Part shown: piece after piece, positions 12,600 to 24,016 of the stretch
How positions within the stretch are numbered: position 1 is the stretch's first letter
Layout of the letters: the number at the start of each line of letters is the position of its first letter
Assembly (NCBI GenBank): GCA_030867875.1
Contig: JAOWCC010001634.1
Location: forward strand, 102,837,321-102,901,320
DNA from: Actinernus sp. WN-2022
Lineage: Eukaryota; Cnidaria; Anthozoa; Actiniaria; Actinernidae
Direction: 5' to 3'
DNA length: 64,000 nucleotides
Notes under the pieces: generated by a model
What the model was told of the DNA's origin: nothing
Database searches by the model: none
What the model saw: the letters and a program-made list of their open reading frames with translations, nothing else
Translations under genes and position numbers: made by a program

Positions 12600-13480
12600 T
12601 TTCTTATACTAGCTATATGTTTGATGTGGTGACATGAAAGATTGAGAACATATTAAATACCTGCAGCAAATACATCAACTCCAATGTTTCAAAAAGTGAC
12701 ATAAAGAACTTAAGAATTTAATTTAATTAATTTAATCTAATTATTAAAGCTTATAGTTACATGCTTCCTCTTAATAATTACTGGCTGGAATACTTAGACT
12801 TAGTGTTTTTCTTTTAGTGCAAATCAGGCATCGTTAATCTGGATTATACTTCATACAGTCAGGGTGTTCCAGCCATTGCCAAACTGGTCCCTTTTTCGTG
12901 ACTGTTTTTTCAATAGAATAGCTAACTTGTGGAATTGTATTCCAGATACTATTAAAGCTGCTCAGTCCTCTCACTTCCTTCAAATGGCAACTAAAGTCAT
13001 TTAATTTTATGTGCTTACAGAATGTTTTTGATGTTAATAATATTAGATCATATAAAGTAATTTGTCCCAAATGTTGCTGCATCAGCCTTATGTTGGCTGT
13101 AAATAAAAATGTAATTAATGATAAGTAATACTTTTCCCTAAGATGCCATTCTTCTTTCCTAGTATACTGTTGCTTCCATGTAATTATCTATCTTATACAA
13201 ATTATGTCTAATTTATATTATTTAATATATTTAACTTAGTATTAATTAGTTATTAATGGTTATAATGGTGTATGTAAAATACAATTTTTACCTTTTTAAA
13301 TGTATTATTAATTTTGTATTATTATTTGTATTTTTTGTTTGGGTTAACTTAATATGAGACCCTTGTCCTTGTGTATTTCCCTTCAGCTAGTCCATTTGTC
13401 CTAATGCATTGTATTTAGTTTGCTGTGTGTGTCTATCATGACTAGTTGTAAAGTTAATAAATAAATAATAATAATAATGT
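12600..13480 (+). pseudogene. Non-LTR retrotransposon fossil in left arm
   Basis: The plus-strand frames contain LLPLNNYWLEYLDLVFF (about 12764-12815) and RDCFFNRIANLWNCIP (about 12897-12950), separated by frame breaks. The first matches the LLPINYWLEYLDLVFF segment of the minus-strand element at 61-62 kb, so it is the same family. The tail is a run of AATA/ATA repeats at 13459-13480. The copy predates the palindrome because the right arm has it in mirror orientation. The antisense frame that opens with MQQHLGQ is a shadow. Confidence 0.65.
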
Positions 13481-13587
13481 GTAGTTCCAGAAAATATCCA
13501 TACCCCAAAACTCAAAAAAATTGTATATTTTCTATGCATCAATGTTGTTGTGATAAAAAGTACAATGGAGAATAATGCATTAACAAA

Positions 13588-15526
13588 ACAAATTAAAATT
13601 ATAACTTTCTGTTCTTTTCGTTCAGACTTGGTATTAATTGGATACTCACTAAGTAATCAATTGTTTGACCAATTTTTTTCTAGACAGGAGCTATGAGCAA
13701 AAATGTACTTCCCTATTCTTCTCTTATTGGACACTAATTCAGAGCCAAACCTAAGGTTAGAGGGGGTGGTTCAAAGTTCAAGTTAATTGCAAAGATTTGT
13801 ATTAGGCACAACATATGTATCTTCAAGTTGCTGAGACTTCATTTTTGGGAGACATGTGCTAATGCATCCAATCATGTGATCTGCCACACCATTTTCTTGT
13901 CCATAATTGGGATTATTGCTTTCCAATCATAGATAACCTGTAAAAAATTCTCCTGTTTAAAATATAAGGTCATTTCACATGCAATTGACATTATTCAACT
14001 ACAATGGATGCTAACATCCTGTAAAATAACTTTGGTTGCAAACAAGAGGTCACATGACATGGGTAGGGTGGTGATTAATGAGATGACATCTACCCAGGTT
14101 TCGACCCAGGCCTTTAATTACTATGTCTATGGTGAACTCTTTAAATTGCTTGCTTTAATGCTAGTGAATAGTCGGACAAATACAATATGCTTTTGCTCAG
14201 GACTCAAAAGAATATTGGGATGAATATCGTTTACTCTAGGCGCTCGTACTAAAAAAATCCTGTGTTTAACTTTAAAGTCAGGTCCAGCTACAAAATATTG
14301 ATTTCATAAATGGTGGAACATGTTGTAATATATTTCAATGTTCGTCTCCTTTCCCTCAACTTAGAAAAGGACAGGCTATGGATAGCTACATGTACATGTA
14401 CTGTACTTGTGGAGATGCAGAATTATCGTAGAATATTATTTTAGTTTGATACTGAACTGAGTGGGTGTTGTACATGCAAAAAGTACAGCAGATGCAAATG
14501 ATCACTGCATGCAGTCATGTTATTTATATGTAATGTAATTAAAGCTTACCTGAAAATAACCTGTGGGAGTTACATATCCAGTTTTGAAGCAAAGAAAAAT
14601 ATCGGATTTGATGTTAAGATTTACATCCGTTATACTTATAGTCAATCACTCAATGCAGAGAATGTTATATATTTTGTTTCTGATTTGCCAATAACAGGCA
14701 TACATTATATATTAACCCCTCACTATAAAATTTTAAGAGAACTTTAGAGCGACTTGAAATACGTTCACTGTATCCAAAATCAAGTTTATAGAATTAGCTT
14801 TTGTAATCCACTTTGCCATCCTTTATAAAAAAAAATGAAAACCATATTAGGTATTACTCTTTGGTTTCAAGGTGTTATTTTTGTAGTTTTGTTTAACAGA
14901 AACTTGAAGATTCAATTCCAATGACAGTGCCCCTTTCACATCCACTACACCATGTAAAAAATATACTAGGTTAATAAACACTATCAGACCCTAATTCTTT
15001 AATTGTTTGGTTTTATATATATGCGAAACCAATTTTTGTGGTTAAATGCTGCTTCCTAATTTTCCAGCTACCAGTCATAATGGTTTAATAATTAACAGGT
15101 ACACATGTTTGTGGTGTAGTTCCAGAAAATATCCATACCCCCCCCCCCCCCCCCCCTCCCCCCCCCAACAAATGTGCATCAAGCTAGAGCGGTTGAAATA
15201 TTTATTGGTCTTCTCACCTAGCATGTCTATTATTGCTGCAATAATTACCGCTAAAAAGTTTTTAGAAGAATAAAACTCACCGTTGAGAGTATGCATACGT
15301 AACAAACGATGACCGTAGCCCATTGACCGATATTTCCACACCAGTAAGCTTGAAAAAGACTCGTTTCAAGTGGGTCATGGGTCAGAGGGACCACAAAATT
15401 ACAGAGTTTCTATGGGAGAAAATTGGAAATTCCAGAGGGGGGGGGGGGGGTCAAAGAATAAATCCCTTCCGTGGAGGGGGGGGGGGGGGTCGAGGCCTGG
15501 GTCGAAACCTTGGTAGATGTCATCTC
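13588..15526. other. Spacer of the 6.2-kb palindrome
   Basis: Mostly unmatched loop sequence. An inner pair (14073-14112 against 15488-15527, around GATGACATCTACC and TTTCGACCCAGGCCT) extends the arms, leaving about 485 bp at 13588-14072 as a probable insertion on the left side. A fragment at 15110-15140 repeats the arm phrase TGTAGTTCCAGAAAATATCC in direct orientation. Poly-C and poly-G runs occur at 15139-15168, 15437-15450 and 15475-15489. No gene is recognised. Confidence 0.55.
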
Positions 15527-17225
15527 ATTAATGCATTATTCTCCATGGTGCCTTTTTATCACAACAACATCGATGCATAGAAAATATACACATTTTTTGA
15601 GTTTTTGGGGTATGGATATTTTCTGGAACTACACATTACTATTATTATTTATTTATTAACTTTACAACTAGTCATGATAGACACACACAGCAAACTAAAT
15701 ACAATACATTAGGACAAATGGACTAGCTGAAGGGAAATACACAAGGACAAGGGTCTCGTATTAAGTTAACCCAAACAAAAAATACAAATAATAATACAAA
15801 ATTAATAAAACATTTAAAAAGGTAAAAATTGTATTTTACATACACCATTATAACCATTAATAACTAATTAATACTAAGTTAAATATATTAAATAATATAA
15901 ATTAGACATAATTTGTATAAGATAGATAATTACATGGAAGCAACAGTATACTAGGAAAGAAGAATGGCATCTTAGGGAAAAGTATTACTTATCATTAATT
16001 ACATTTTTATTTACAGCCAACATAAGGCTGATGCAGCAACATTTGGGACAAATTACTTTATATGATCTAATATTATTTCCATCAAAAACATTCTGTAAGC
16101 ACATAAAATTAAATGACTTTAGTTGCCATTTGAAGGAAGTGAGAGGACTGAGCAGCTTTAATAGTATCTGGAATACAATTCCACAAGTTAGCTATTCTAT
16201 TGAAAAAAGAGTCACGAAAAAGGGACCAGTTTGGCAACGGCTGGAACACCCCTGACTGTATGAAGTATAATCCAGATTAACGATGCCTGATTTGCACTTA
16301 GAGAAAAACACTAAGTCTAAGTATTCCAGCCAGTAATTATTAAGAGGAAGCATGTTATAAGCTTAATTAGATTAAATTAATTAAATTAAATTCTTAAGTT
16401 CTTTATGTCACTTTTTGAAACATTGGAGTTGATGTATTTGCTGCAGAAAGCTTACAAGGTATTTAATATGTTCTCAATATTTCATGTCACCACATCAAAC
16501 ATATAGCTATAAGAAAACTATAGTTGAGAAAAACCTGATTCCCTCTTTTATATTTAAAGAAAAAGAGCTAGCTAGAAAACATACTATTACAGGTGCCAGA
16601 GCACTAAGATTGCGATATGGTTACTTAAATACACATGATAACACAAGACAAGTTCTTTAAAGTTAAATATTTTATTTATTTTTCATTTTCTTCTTCTAAT
16701 ATGGGAAAACTGTTAAATACAGAGCTTGGCCTTCCTGTGGTCATTTCGACCATTGCATCACTCATGGTGCCGTTCGTCAATGTTTCGTGTACTATCCGAA
16801 GTATTAACCCCGTAATTACGGCTTTATATAATATAGTATAAAAGAAAGAAGTAATCTGCTCAACTATTACAATACTATTCGTTTAATTATGACTACTTTA
16901 CCTTGTTGAGCGGCCGCCATGTTTGGCAAATGCCATGCAGAGTTCGTTCGTTTGAGCGTCTAAGCTCTATTTTCCTCAGCTTATTTGTCGACATACCGGA
17001 TCAAAAGTAAAGAAAAACCTTTACTATTGTTCTGTATCAGGCTTATTTCGATAAGAATTTAGTAAGAAAGAAAGAAAAACGCTTCGAAGTCCAGCTACAA
17101 ATAATTACCACGGCCACGGGTCAACCCCAGTATGGCGTTTAATAATTGCTATGGGCCAACAAGTCACGTGCCATCTGTTGTCAAAAAGCTTTGAAACGCT
17201 AGAAAATGGTAGTTTGTTTGGGTCT
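15527..17225. repeat. Right arm of the 6.2-kb palindrome
   Basis: Reverse complement of the left arm, without the three insertions found there; it therefore preserves the ancestral layout. It includes the mirrored non-LTR fossil (about 15640-16350, minus strand). Its outer end runs directly into the GGGTCTTCG satellite; the left arm ends with the matching stump AGACCC. Confidence 0.9.
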
Positions 17226-17816
17226 TCGTTTTTGGGTCTTCGTTATCTAGGGGGGTCTTCGTTTTCGGGTCTTCGTTATCTAGGGTCTTCGTTTTTAGAT
17301 CTTCGTTATCTAGATCACCCGCGTGGGTGTCTAGATAACGAAGACCTAGAAAACGAAGACCCTAGTTATCTAGGGGGGTCTTCGTTTTTAGATCTTCGTT
17401 ATCTAGGGGGGTCTTCGTTTTCGGGTCTTCGTTATCTAGGGGGTCTTCGTTTTCGGGTCTTCGTTAACTAGGGTCTTCGTTTTTAGATCTTCGTTATCTA
17501 GGGGGGTCTTCGTTTTCGGGTCTTCGTTATCTAGGGTCTTCGTTTTTCGGGTCTTCGTTTTTCGGGTCTTCGTTATCTAGGGTCTTCGTTTTTCGGGTCT
17601 TCGTTATCTAGGGTCTTCGTTTTTCGGGTCTTCGTTATTTAGGGGGGTCTTCGTTTTCTGGTCTTCGTTACCTAGGGTCTTCGTTTTTAGATCTTCGTTA
17701 TCTAGGTGGGTCTTCGTTTTTAGATCTTCGTTATCTAGGGTCTTCGTTTTTGAGTCTTCGTTATCTAGGGTCTTCGATCTTCGGTCTTCGTTTTCTAGGT
17801 CTTCGTTATCTAGACA
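17219..17816. repeat. GGGTCTTCG satellite with an internal inversion
   Basis: Alternating half-units GGGTCTTCGTTTTCG and GGGTCTTCGTTATCTAGG make a composite repeat of about 30 bp, some 18-20 times. At 17327-17370 a segment switches strand (GTGGGTGTCTAGATAACGAA) around the palindromic CACCCGCGTGGGTG. The array ends with CTAGACACCC, the mirror of that junction. Open frames through it give low-complexity peptides and are not genes. Confidence 0.9.
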
Positions 17817-18701
17817 CCCATCGATCAATACAACCAGATACAACGTGCAAAGGTATTTACGTCACAGGCTTAATTTACATGCTTCTGACCGAGCGAAATT
17901 TGTCGCATGAATTTTGCCATGTTCCACTGAGCTTTTGCAGTTTTGAAGGATAGGATATTCAGTTCTGACAACAGAAGCCGATAACTTAAACCTTGTTTCA
18001 TAAAATAAGTGAATTTTTTTTTTGTTTCATTGACACTTTAAGATGTCGGTGATAAGCAGTTTGCGATAGCTTGATAATGTTAGCGCAGGGAGCTGTTTAG
18101 CGCTAGCGAATGGTCTATCAAAATGTCCAAGTACTCGTCGTTTTTAGCCTCAGATTGGATACTCGCAAAAAATAACAAAATGCTTCCTATTTCTCGGTGC
18201 TCTCAAGGATCCCAAACCATATCTGCTTGTGCTCGCCATAAAAATGCCAAATGCTCGCCAGTGCTCGAATTCACTATTCCTAACGTTTTCCTACGTAACT
18301 TGAAACAAGAACACAAATGTGATAAGAGCGACGCAACTTAAAATAATCGATCGCGCTTAAAGCACATGTTGTTGACATTAATACATTTTGGTGCTTTCCA
18401 ATTTGAATTTCCCGCTAGGCTGATTAGGCCAGGCCTGACAATCGTACATTTGAGGTCCACTGGGATTACGGAAGGCCGGAGGAGGCGGAGCTTAGCACTG
18501 AGTGCTCGAGATTTTCACCATTGTGTAAAGGGACATGTTTGGCTAGATCGTCATTACGGGAAAAAAGTCAAAACCGATACAACTTGAAATGCAAAGTTCA
18601 AGTCATTATTTTTACTTAGACTGATTATTGACTTATACCTTTCATTTGCCGAGTGAAACTTGAAACATTTTCCAACACAGACCGAGAAAAAGCCATTCAA
18701 A
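17817..18701. other. No recognisable feature
   Basis: Short frames only; no motif, RNA gene or clear repeat terminus was identified. Confidence 0.4.
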
Positions 18702-19974
18702 ACCGGTGTACCAGCGATTTCGCCCCCCCGTGAATTCGCCCCCCGGGGGGCGAAATCGCTAGTGAATTCGCCCCCCCTTCCTCGCCCCCCTCTAGCGATT
18801 TCGCCCCCCTCCCTCTAACCTTTTAAAAGGTTATGAATACATGTTTTCCTTCTTTTTATTACTGTAATGTATTGGACGTGGAGAATAGTAATACAAAAAA
18901 CTATCAGTAATGTGTATAAAGGCATGCAATTCAATTTTATTTTAAAATCCACGCTTCACTTTTCTTAGACAAAATTCGTGTTGGTAGCTACGGTAAACGC
19001 TGCAATTTTCATTCGCGCGAGCAGTGCAACATACAATCTTCGTCAATCTTCGAATGATTAGTTGTTAGTATTTCTTGCCTGAAGCCAACATGTAGATTAT
19101 GTAATTATTGTGGATACTTAAAGGTTTTGATAACCCGTTTATCCGCCTATACTTTGAAAAGACTTTTCCGAATGTGTTACCGACTCGCGTGAAAACTTTC
19201 AGAATAAACAAGCTAATGAACTAATTAAGATCTAAAACGGCGGGAAGTTTTAAAACTTACCTTTGCTTGCAGCGAGTGGACTCGTATTTGGAAACAACTG
19301 CCAAATAGCCTGATGATTTTTACATGCATGAAAACCACAATGAAGTTGACGTAATTATCGTGGTATGTAAGTTTTTATAACCCGTAATGCTCGCGTCGAT
19401 CCATCTATTTTGAAAGAACTTTGCCGAATAAAGGAGTGGTACCTACTCGCGTGCTTTGTTCTATTTCAATTGAGCTAACGGCGCTTGTTAATTCGGTAAT
19501 TAGATCAGTTCTAACTAGGAAAACCTTTCAGGATAAACAGCTTATTAACTAATGAGAAGATAAAACGGCGGTAAGTTTTGCAATTTTCTAGCAGTGTAAT
19601 TAACTCAAATTCGGAAAGAATTTGAAATGACTCGCGTATATATTTTTGTAGTCAGTAGTAGTAATAGTAGCTAAAGAGGTCTTATATTTAATTTTTTTTT
19701 AAACTTTTTATTCAGTGCGTTGACATGTACTGCCTCTATTTTCTGAGGGGGGGCGATTTCAATATACCCTGGGTACCAGAGGTTCTACTGTCTCCATTCG
19801 CGAAAGTTAGGCTCTCGTCGCTTCGCTCCTCGGCGCCTAACTTTCGCGAATGGAGACGGCAATAGAACCTCTGGTACCCAGGATAATTTCAATAAGAATT
19901 ACGACTAAAATTCACTAGCGATTTCGTCCCGGGGGGGCGAATTCACTGGGGGGCGAAATCGCTGTGACACCGGT
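18702..19974. mobile_element. 1.27-kb TIR element with GCGATTTCGCCCCCC ends
   Basis: The left end ACCGGTGTACCAGCGATTTC is inverted at the right end (read on the minus strand as ACCGGTGTCACAGCGATTTC). Subterminal copies of GCGATTTCGCCCCCC and GAATTCGCCCCCC repeat in both orientations inside each end. The interior has no transposase-like frame. A separate hairpin element (19768-19882) lies inside the right half. No target duplication longer than AAA was visible. Confidence 0.75.
19768..19882. mobile_element. 115-bp foldback MITE
   Basis: Almost perfect palindrome with arms of about 45 bp: CCTGGGTACCAGAGGTTCTA at the left end and its reverse complement at the right, an inner GAATGGAGAC / GTCTCCATTC pair, and a loop of about 20 bases rich in CGCTTCGCTCC. 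Confidence 0.8.
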
Positions 19975-20578
19975 CCAAAACTTCGCTTCAGTCAAATTTT
20001 GGTCAAATTTACCCAATATTTGACTGCAAAACGATACTACTTAGCGAGCTTCAACCTTCGTAATACTTTTCAAAAAGCTTCGTTAGCCCTTAATCTCACA
20101 TAAGTCCAGTGAAACTTTAATACTTTCCAAATCTGAGAAACTAAAAAAGTGATAAAATGAGGGAGACCTCGCTCAAATTTGGCCCATTCTTCTGTAAATC
20201 TGATCAAAATTTTGAAATACCCGCGCGCTTGAGTGATCACTTCATATGTAAATTAGCCCTCGTTAACGAGATATGTCCATTCATTCTGGCTAGAATACAC
20301 TTGATATGATAAGGTTTTTTGGTTAATCTTTCGTCTAATCACTTTAGAATAATTAGTTTAATTGATAATTAAATATGCCTGCAAGGCTCGACCCTAAAAT
20401 GATTCACGTAAATACTAGTCCTGTTACTAATCGTACTTCTAAACTATCAGTTTATTCCATGCAAGCAGAACTAGCGTAACTAGCTTGCTTTACCTCCTCA
20501 TATCTCTTCACAAGCTCTTCCCTCCATATCCACTTTGTTGTTAATTTGACGATACTGTTGGTGTTAAACCTCTAACTG
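19975..20578. other. 3' flank of TRIM-NHL copy 1
   Basis: From about 20230 the sequence matches the 3' flanks of the other two TRIM-NHL copies, for example CACTTGATATGATAAGG, GATAATTAAATATGCCTG and CTTCCCTCCATATCCACTTT. Nothing is recognised in 19975-20230. Confidence 0.6.
20451..20456 (-). promoter_or_regulatory. Probable polyadenylation signal, TRIM-NHL copy 1
   Basis: AATAAA on the minus strand about 125 bp past the stop codon. The same hexamer sits at the equivalent place after the other two copies (37658-37663 and 50328-50333). Confidence 0.5.
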
Positions 20579-22774
20579 TCACTTCATGTAAAGCACCCGA
20601 TTTGTTTCGTCCTCTGTCATCATAATCGTGCCATCTGCAAGTATTGCTATGTACAAGGGGTTACCGAGTTCCTCAAAAGATTTCCCAACAAAACGGCCGT
20701 TCAGTGTGAACTTCTGAATACGCTTATTACCGCAATCACATACAAGTATGTTACCATCACTGTCCACAGCAAGACCGTATGGGGTATTGAGCTCACCATC
20801 TTCACCTCCTTCTCTTCCTATTAAGGACCTCCAAGTTGGTGTGTCACCTTGCTGGTCAAACACTTGAATCACCTGATTCGTGTGGTCAGATACAATGAAA
20901 AGTTCACCATAAGCTATAGTGCTGGCTGAACTTATCCCCTCTAAACTAAACTGATACGTTCCGTCTCCTGTAAACACTTGTACGCGGTGGTTCTCATAAT
21001 CACAGACTACGACACGTCCCTGTTCGTCTACATGTACTCCCGTTGGAGTATTAAACTCTCCATTTCCTTGACCTTTTCTCCCAAAGCACTTCAGTGACTC
21101 TCCAGTTGTGCTATCGAATACCTGTATTCGGTGATTTAAGCTATCTGCTACCACCACGTCATTATCGTTTAAGAATGCTATACTATAAGGATCACCGAGT
21201 TGTCCAACTCCACTACCTTGATTACCAAACTTTACCAGTAGCATGCCCTTCATATTGAATACAGCTATACAGTGGGAAACGAAGTCAGTGATAGCAATCT
21301 TGCTATTGCTTACATTAACTGCAATACCAACAGGAACGATGAGGGGTTTTGTGATGCCTTTCATCTTAAACTCTCCAGTAATCTTCAGCGTCTGTGGTGT
21401 CACATCCATCTCCAGCGGGCTGTTGGACACATGCCTTCCATTAATCCTCACATCAGCTGTGAATTGTCCGGGTACCTTGGGGAGGAATTCCACTTCATAT
21501 TTCTCTCCAATCCTTTCTGATACTTGTAGCAGTTTCACGTCCTCACTAGGGATGATGTGCACCTCTACAACATCGTCAGGGTCACTGTTTGGTTCTCCCG
21601 CAGAGTCTTTAGTAAACACGCTCAGTTTAACGTTAGAGAGTGCTTCTAACTTCAGTGATTCCACCTGTACGGTACTCTTTACTGGGTCTGTAAGCTGTGT
21701 TTTTATCAAAGAACCGAGACCTACTTCTCGCAGTTTATTAGGCCCCTCACTAGGAACAAACATAATGTTTGAGTAAACCTCAGCAAAATCATTCTGTAAG
21801 ACGATAAGTTCCTCGCATCTATTATCTACTGAGTCTTTAGTGGTCATTATGAGATGTGCTGAGCCATATTCAAGCAGCTTGGAGACGTGCTCACTGGCAC
21901 TGCGAATTTGGTGAAGTAAGGACTCTTGTTTCGATTTCTTTCCAATTATTATTTCGACCCTTTCATCTATCTGCTTCACCAAATCCCTCTTGTTTTGTTC
22001 AATAAAGGTGATCAGTTCCTCGGCTGCTTCCATAACAATCGCTTTCGTTTGTTCGGCGTAGACGTTTACCTTGGAAACAGTCTCTTCTAAAACTTTAAGG
22101 TTGGTGTGTTCTTCTGCTTCTTTCATCTTCAATTTTTTAAGTTTCTCATTCAAAACCAACCTCTGTTGTCCGGCTCCAACTTCTATGTCTGAAAGGTCAT
22201 GTGCACCTTGATGATCTTGTAGAATACAATTCTGGCATACACAACTCTCACATTTGTTACAGTAGAATTTTAAGAGTTCTTCCTTGTGTCGCTGCTTACC
22301 ACAGAAAGATTGTCGACGGAGGAGGAGATTATAATCTCCGGCTTGAAGATCTGCTAGGCTTAAAGTTCTATGTCCATCTCTAAACACGTTGTGGGCATTC
22401 AAGCATTGCTCACAAAGATAATGAGCACAGTTCAAGCAGTGTGACGTTGATGGCTTTTGTGTCTTACAAATTGAACAGTTTACTCCAGAGCTGCCTTCAG
22501 TAGCTGTTGTGATGGACAGGACTTCAAGAATACGCAAGTGAAAGCTGTTTGATCCGAGAGAATCGAAGTCGCTACACTGTGGTAGATCGATGTTCACCTG
22601 GCACAAAGGACAACTGAATGTTTTCCCTTCTTCTCTCAACTCAGCGTGTGAAGCCAGACAACTCTTACAGAATGTATGGAAGCATCTGAGAATCTTTGGT
22701 TCCTTCAGGGTCTCATTACACAACAAGCAGTTGGTTAGTTGTCTGAGGTGATCCAGTACCGACTCCCGATCCAT
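20579..22774 (-). CDS. TRIM-NHL protein, copy 1 (RING, B-boxes, filamin, NHL)
   Basis: Intronless frame of 731 residues, probably an E3 ubiquitin ligase with an RNA- or protein-binding beta-propeller, related in layout to TRIM2/3/71. The RING finger is complete (C16, C19, C31, H33, C36, C39, C55, C58). Two B-box zinc fingers follow (about 100-136 and 158-192), then a coiled coil (about 200-320), a filamin/ABP280 immunoglobulin-like domain (about 363-458, ending VRINGRHVSNSPL) and six NHL blades (about 465-731, with NHRIQVFD, NHRVQVF and NKRIQKF signatures). I start at the ATG in AAAATGG, a strong Kozak context. The upstream in-frame extension begins at a TTG and is not needed. Two further copies lie downstream in the window on the same strand. 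All domains look intact, so this copy is likely functional; the substrate is unknown. Confidence 0.93.
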   Translation of the reverse strand: MDRESVLDHLRQLTNCLLCNETLKEPKILRCFHTFCKSCLASHAELREEGKTFSCPLCQVNIDLPQCSDFDSLGSNSFHLRILEVLSITTATEGSSGVNCSICKTQKPSTSHCLNCAHYLCEQCLNAHNVFRDGHRTLSLADLQAGDYNLLLRRQSFCGKQRHKEELLKFYCNKCESCVCQNCILQDHQGAHDLSDIEVGAGQQRLVLNEKLKKLKMKEAEEHTNLKVLEETVSKVNVYAEQTKAIVMEAAEELITFIEQNKRDLVKQIDERVEIIIGKKSKQESLLHQIRSASEHVSKLLEYGSAHLIMTTKDSVDNRCEELIVLQNDFAEVYSNIMFVPSEGPNKLREVGLGSLIKTQLTDPVKSTVQVESLKLEALSNVKLSVFTKDSAGEPNSDPDDVVEVHIIPSEDVKLLQVSERIGEKYEVEFLPKVPGQFTADVRINGRHVSNSPLEMDVTPQTLKITGEFKMKGITKPLIVPVGIAVNVSNSKIAITDFVSHCIAVFNMKGMLLVKFGNQGSGVGQLGDPYSIAFLNDNDVVVADSLNHRIQVFDSTTGESLKCFGRKGQGNGEFNTPTGVHVDEQGRVVVCDYENHRVQVFTGDGTYQFSLEGISSASTIAYGELFIVSDHTNQVIQVFDQQGDTPTWRSLIGREGGEDGELNTPYGLAVDSDGNILVCDCGNKRIQKFTLNGRFVGKSFEELGNPLYIAILADGTIMMTEDETNRVLYMK

Positions 22775-22979
22775 TTTAGCCGGTAAGACTTGAATAGCAA
22801 AGATTGGAATCAAAATATGACGAATTTATACCGATTTCTTTGTCAATGGTTGCCGGAAATTGTGAAAACACTTCCAAAAAATCTTGTTGCTTGATTGATG
22901 TCATTGTTAGCGTAAGCCAGTTAGGAGTCGTTCTGGTTGACCTTTTAGTTAGAATGTATGACATTTTCACTAATCGCTG

Positions 22980-23038
22980 TATATAATGTAGTCTGCGTCG
23001 CATCCGAACTTTGGATGCGACGCAGGCTATATATAATG
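22980..23038. mobile_element. 41-bp hairpin element upstream of TRIM-NHL copy 1
   Basis: CTGCGTCGCATCC and GGATGCGACGCAG form a stem around GAACTTT. It is flanked on both sides by TATATAATG (22980-22988 and 23030-23038), which looks like a 9-bp target duplication. Equivalent hairpins lie 5' of the other TRIM-NHL copies. The TATATA in the flanks is about 255 bp 5' of the start codon and could act as a TATA element, but this is unproven. Confidence 0.65.
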
Positions 23039-23303
23039 CTAATGGTCTTAAATCTCATAAAATGTTTTGATTTCCCTTGTAGTGATTAGATTTAAGAGCG
23101 GCAGTCTTTTAATATCGCCTATTAAAGGTGTTTAGGATAAGAAAAAATGAAATTCCTGTAACTTTCTCATTACATTAAATGGCCTAGGCGAGTGATAAAT
23201 ATTATTTTAGTTGATCGGATGTTTATTTTAGCCGAACGGCTTCCAAATGGGTTTTATGTCTCTTAGACCGGTTTTCAGGATCACATATCGTTAAACGGTT
23301 TCG

Positions 23304-23542
23304 TATTCGAAAATTACCGCTAAATTCAATGACTACAGATGCATTACTCAGGCTTAGCCTCATTCTGAAGTGAAACATTCATAAATACCAGCGAGAAGGT
23401 GGAAAATGCGAAACTACAACAATACGCAGAGTTGTGAATAGCCCACCTTCTCGCTGGTATTTATGAATGTTTCACTTCAGAATGAGGCTAAGCCTGAGTA
23501 CATGCGTCTGTAGTCATTGCATTCAGCGGTAATTTTCGAATA
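23304..23542. mobile_element. 239-bp palindromic element
   Basis: Arms of about 95 bp: TATTCGAAAATTACCGCT is mirrored by AGCGGTAATTTTCGAATA, and CATAAATACCAGCGAGAAGG is mirrored by CCTTCTCGCTGGTATTTATG, around a spacer of about 40 bp. The corresponding 5' flanks of the other TRIM-NHL copies (41.06 and 54.79 kb) lack it, so it inserted after block duplication. Confidence 0.8.
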
Positions 23543-23583
23543 GGAAACTGGAGTATTGAAATCAATACTGTGCAGCTGGGCAA

Positions 23584-23730
23584 TCCTTTATGTAGGTCGA
23601 CACGAATTTTTACCAAAAATACAATAGAATACAACACAATACATTTCAATACAACAATAGAACGCAACACAATACAATACAATACAATACAATTTGGTAG
23701 CAATTCGTGTCGTCCTACATGAAGGGATGG
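23584..23730. mobile_element. ~147-bp MITE with AATAC microsatellite core
   Basis: The ends are inverted repeats of about 30 bp (TGTAGGTCGACACGAATTTT and, on the other strand, TGTAGGACGACACGAATTGC). The core is a run of (AATAC)n at 23617-23694. It has no coding capacity. Confidence 0.65.
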
Positions 23731-24016
23731 CCGTGCAGCTGATAACAAATGTATTTCCCGCTGGTATGTGAAGTAATTAGAGTGCTTGTTGCTTTTCAGC
23801 AACAACCGTTAGCCCCACTGGGAGACATTCTTTACATGCGCAGTTGCCTCATTGTGTTCACAGCTATAAGTAGAAGGTGCAAGTACGCCCTTTTCACTCT
23901 CTCACTCGTGGTTCCATACAGCGGCGGTCAAGGTGTACAGAGCCCTCCCGCCCTCCCATTACAGTGGTATAGTTTTATTGAGTAGTCACATACCACTCTT
24001 TTTTCTTTTTCTTTTG

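Larger units (their letters stand above)
11019..13587. repeat. Left arm of a 6.2-kb imperfect palindrome
   Basis: Apart from three later insertions, this arm is the reverse complement of 15527-17225. Matching landmarks are AGACCCAAACAAACTACCAT, GATGGCACGTGACTTGTTGG, AACATGGCGGCCGCTCAACA and CATCAGCCTTATGTTGGCTG. The insertions at 11165-11304 and about 11446-12170, and a piece after 13587, are absent from the right arm, so they post-date the inverted duplication. The match resumes briefly at 14073-14112. Confidence 0.9.

Noticed and set aside
12834..13082. Conserved protein MQQHLGQ, present in both palindrome arms
   Set aside because: It is antisense to the non-LTR polymerase fossil, and it is conserved only because the arms are copies of each other.
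17219..17816. CRISPR-like array of regular repeats
   Set aside because: There are no unique spacers; the half-units abut and vary gradually. This is a satellite in a eukaryotic genome.
21243..21776. Plus-strand frame inside TRIM-NHL copy 1, with counterparts in copies 2 and 3
   Set aside because: It is a shadow of the filamin/NHL coding frame; its conservation follows from the opposite strand.
22775..22813. N-terminal extension MIPIFAIQVLPAK of TRIM-NHL copy 1
   Set aside because: The frame would begin at TTG; the following ATG has a strong Kozak context and is the usual start just before the RING.
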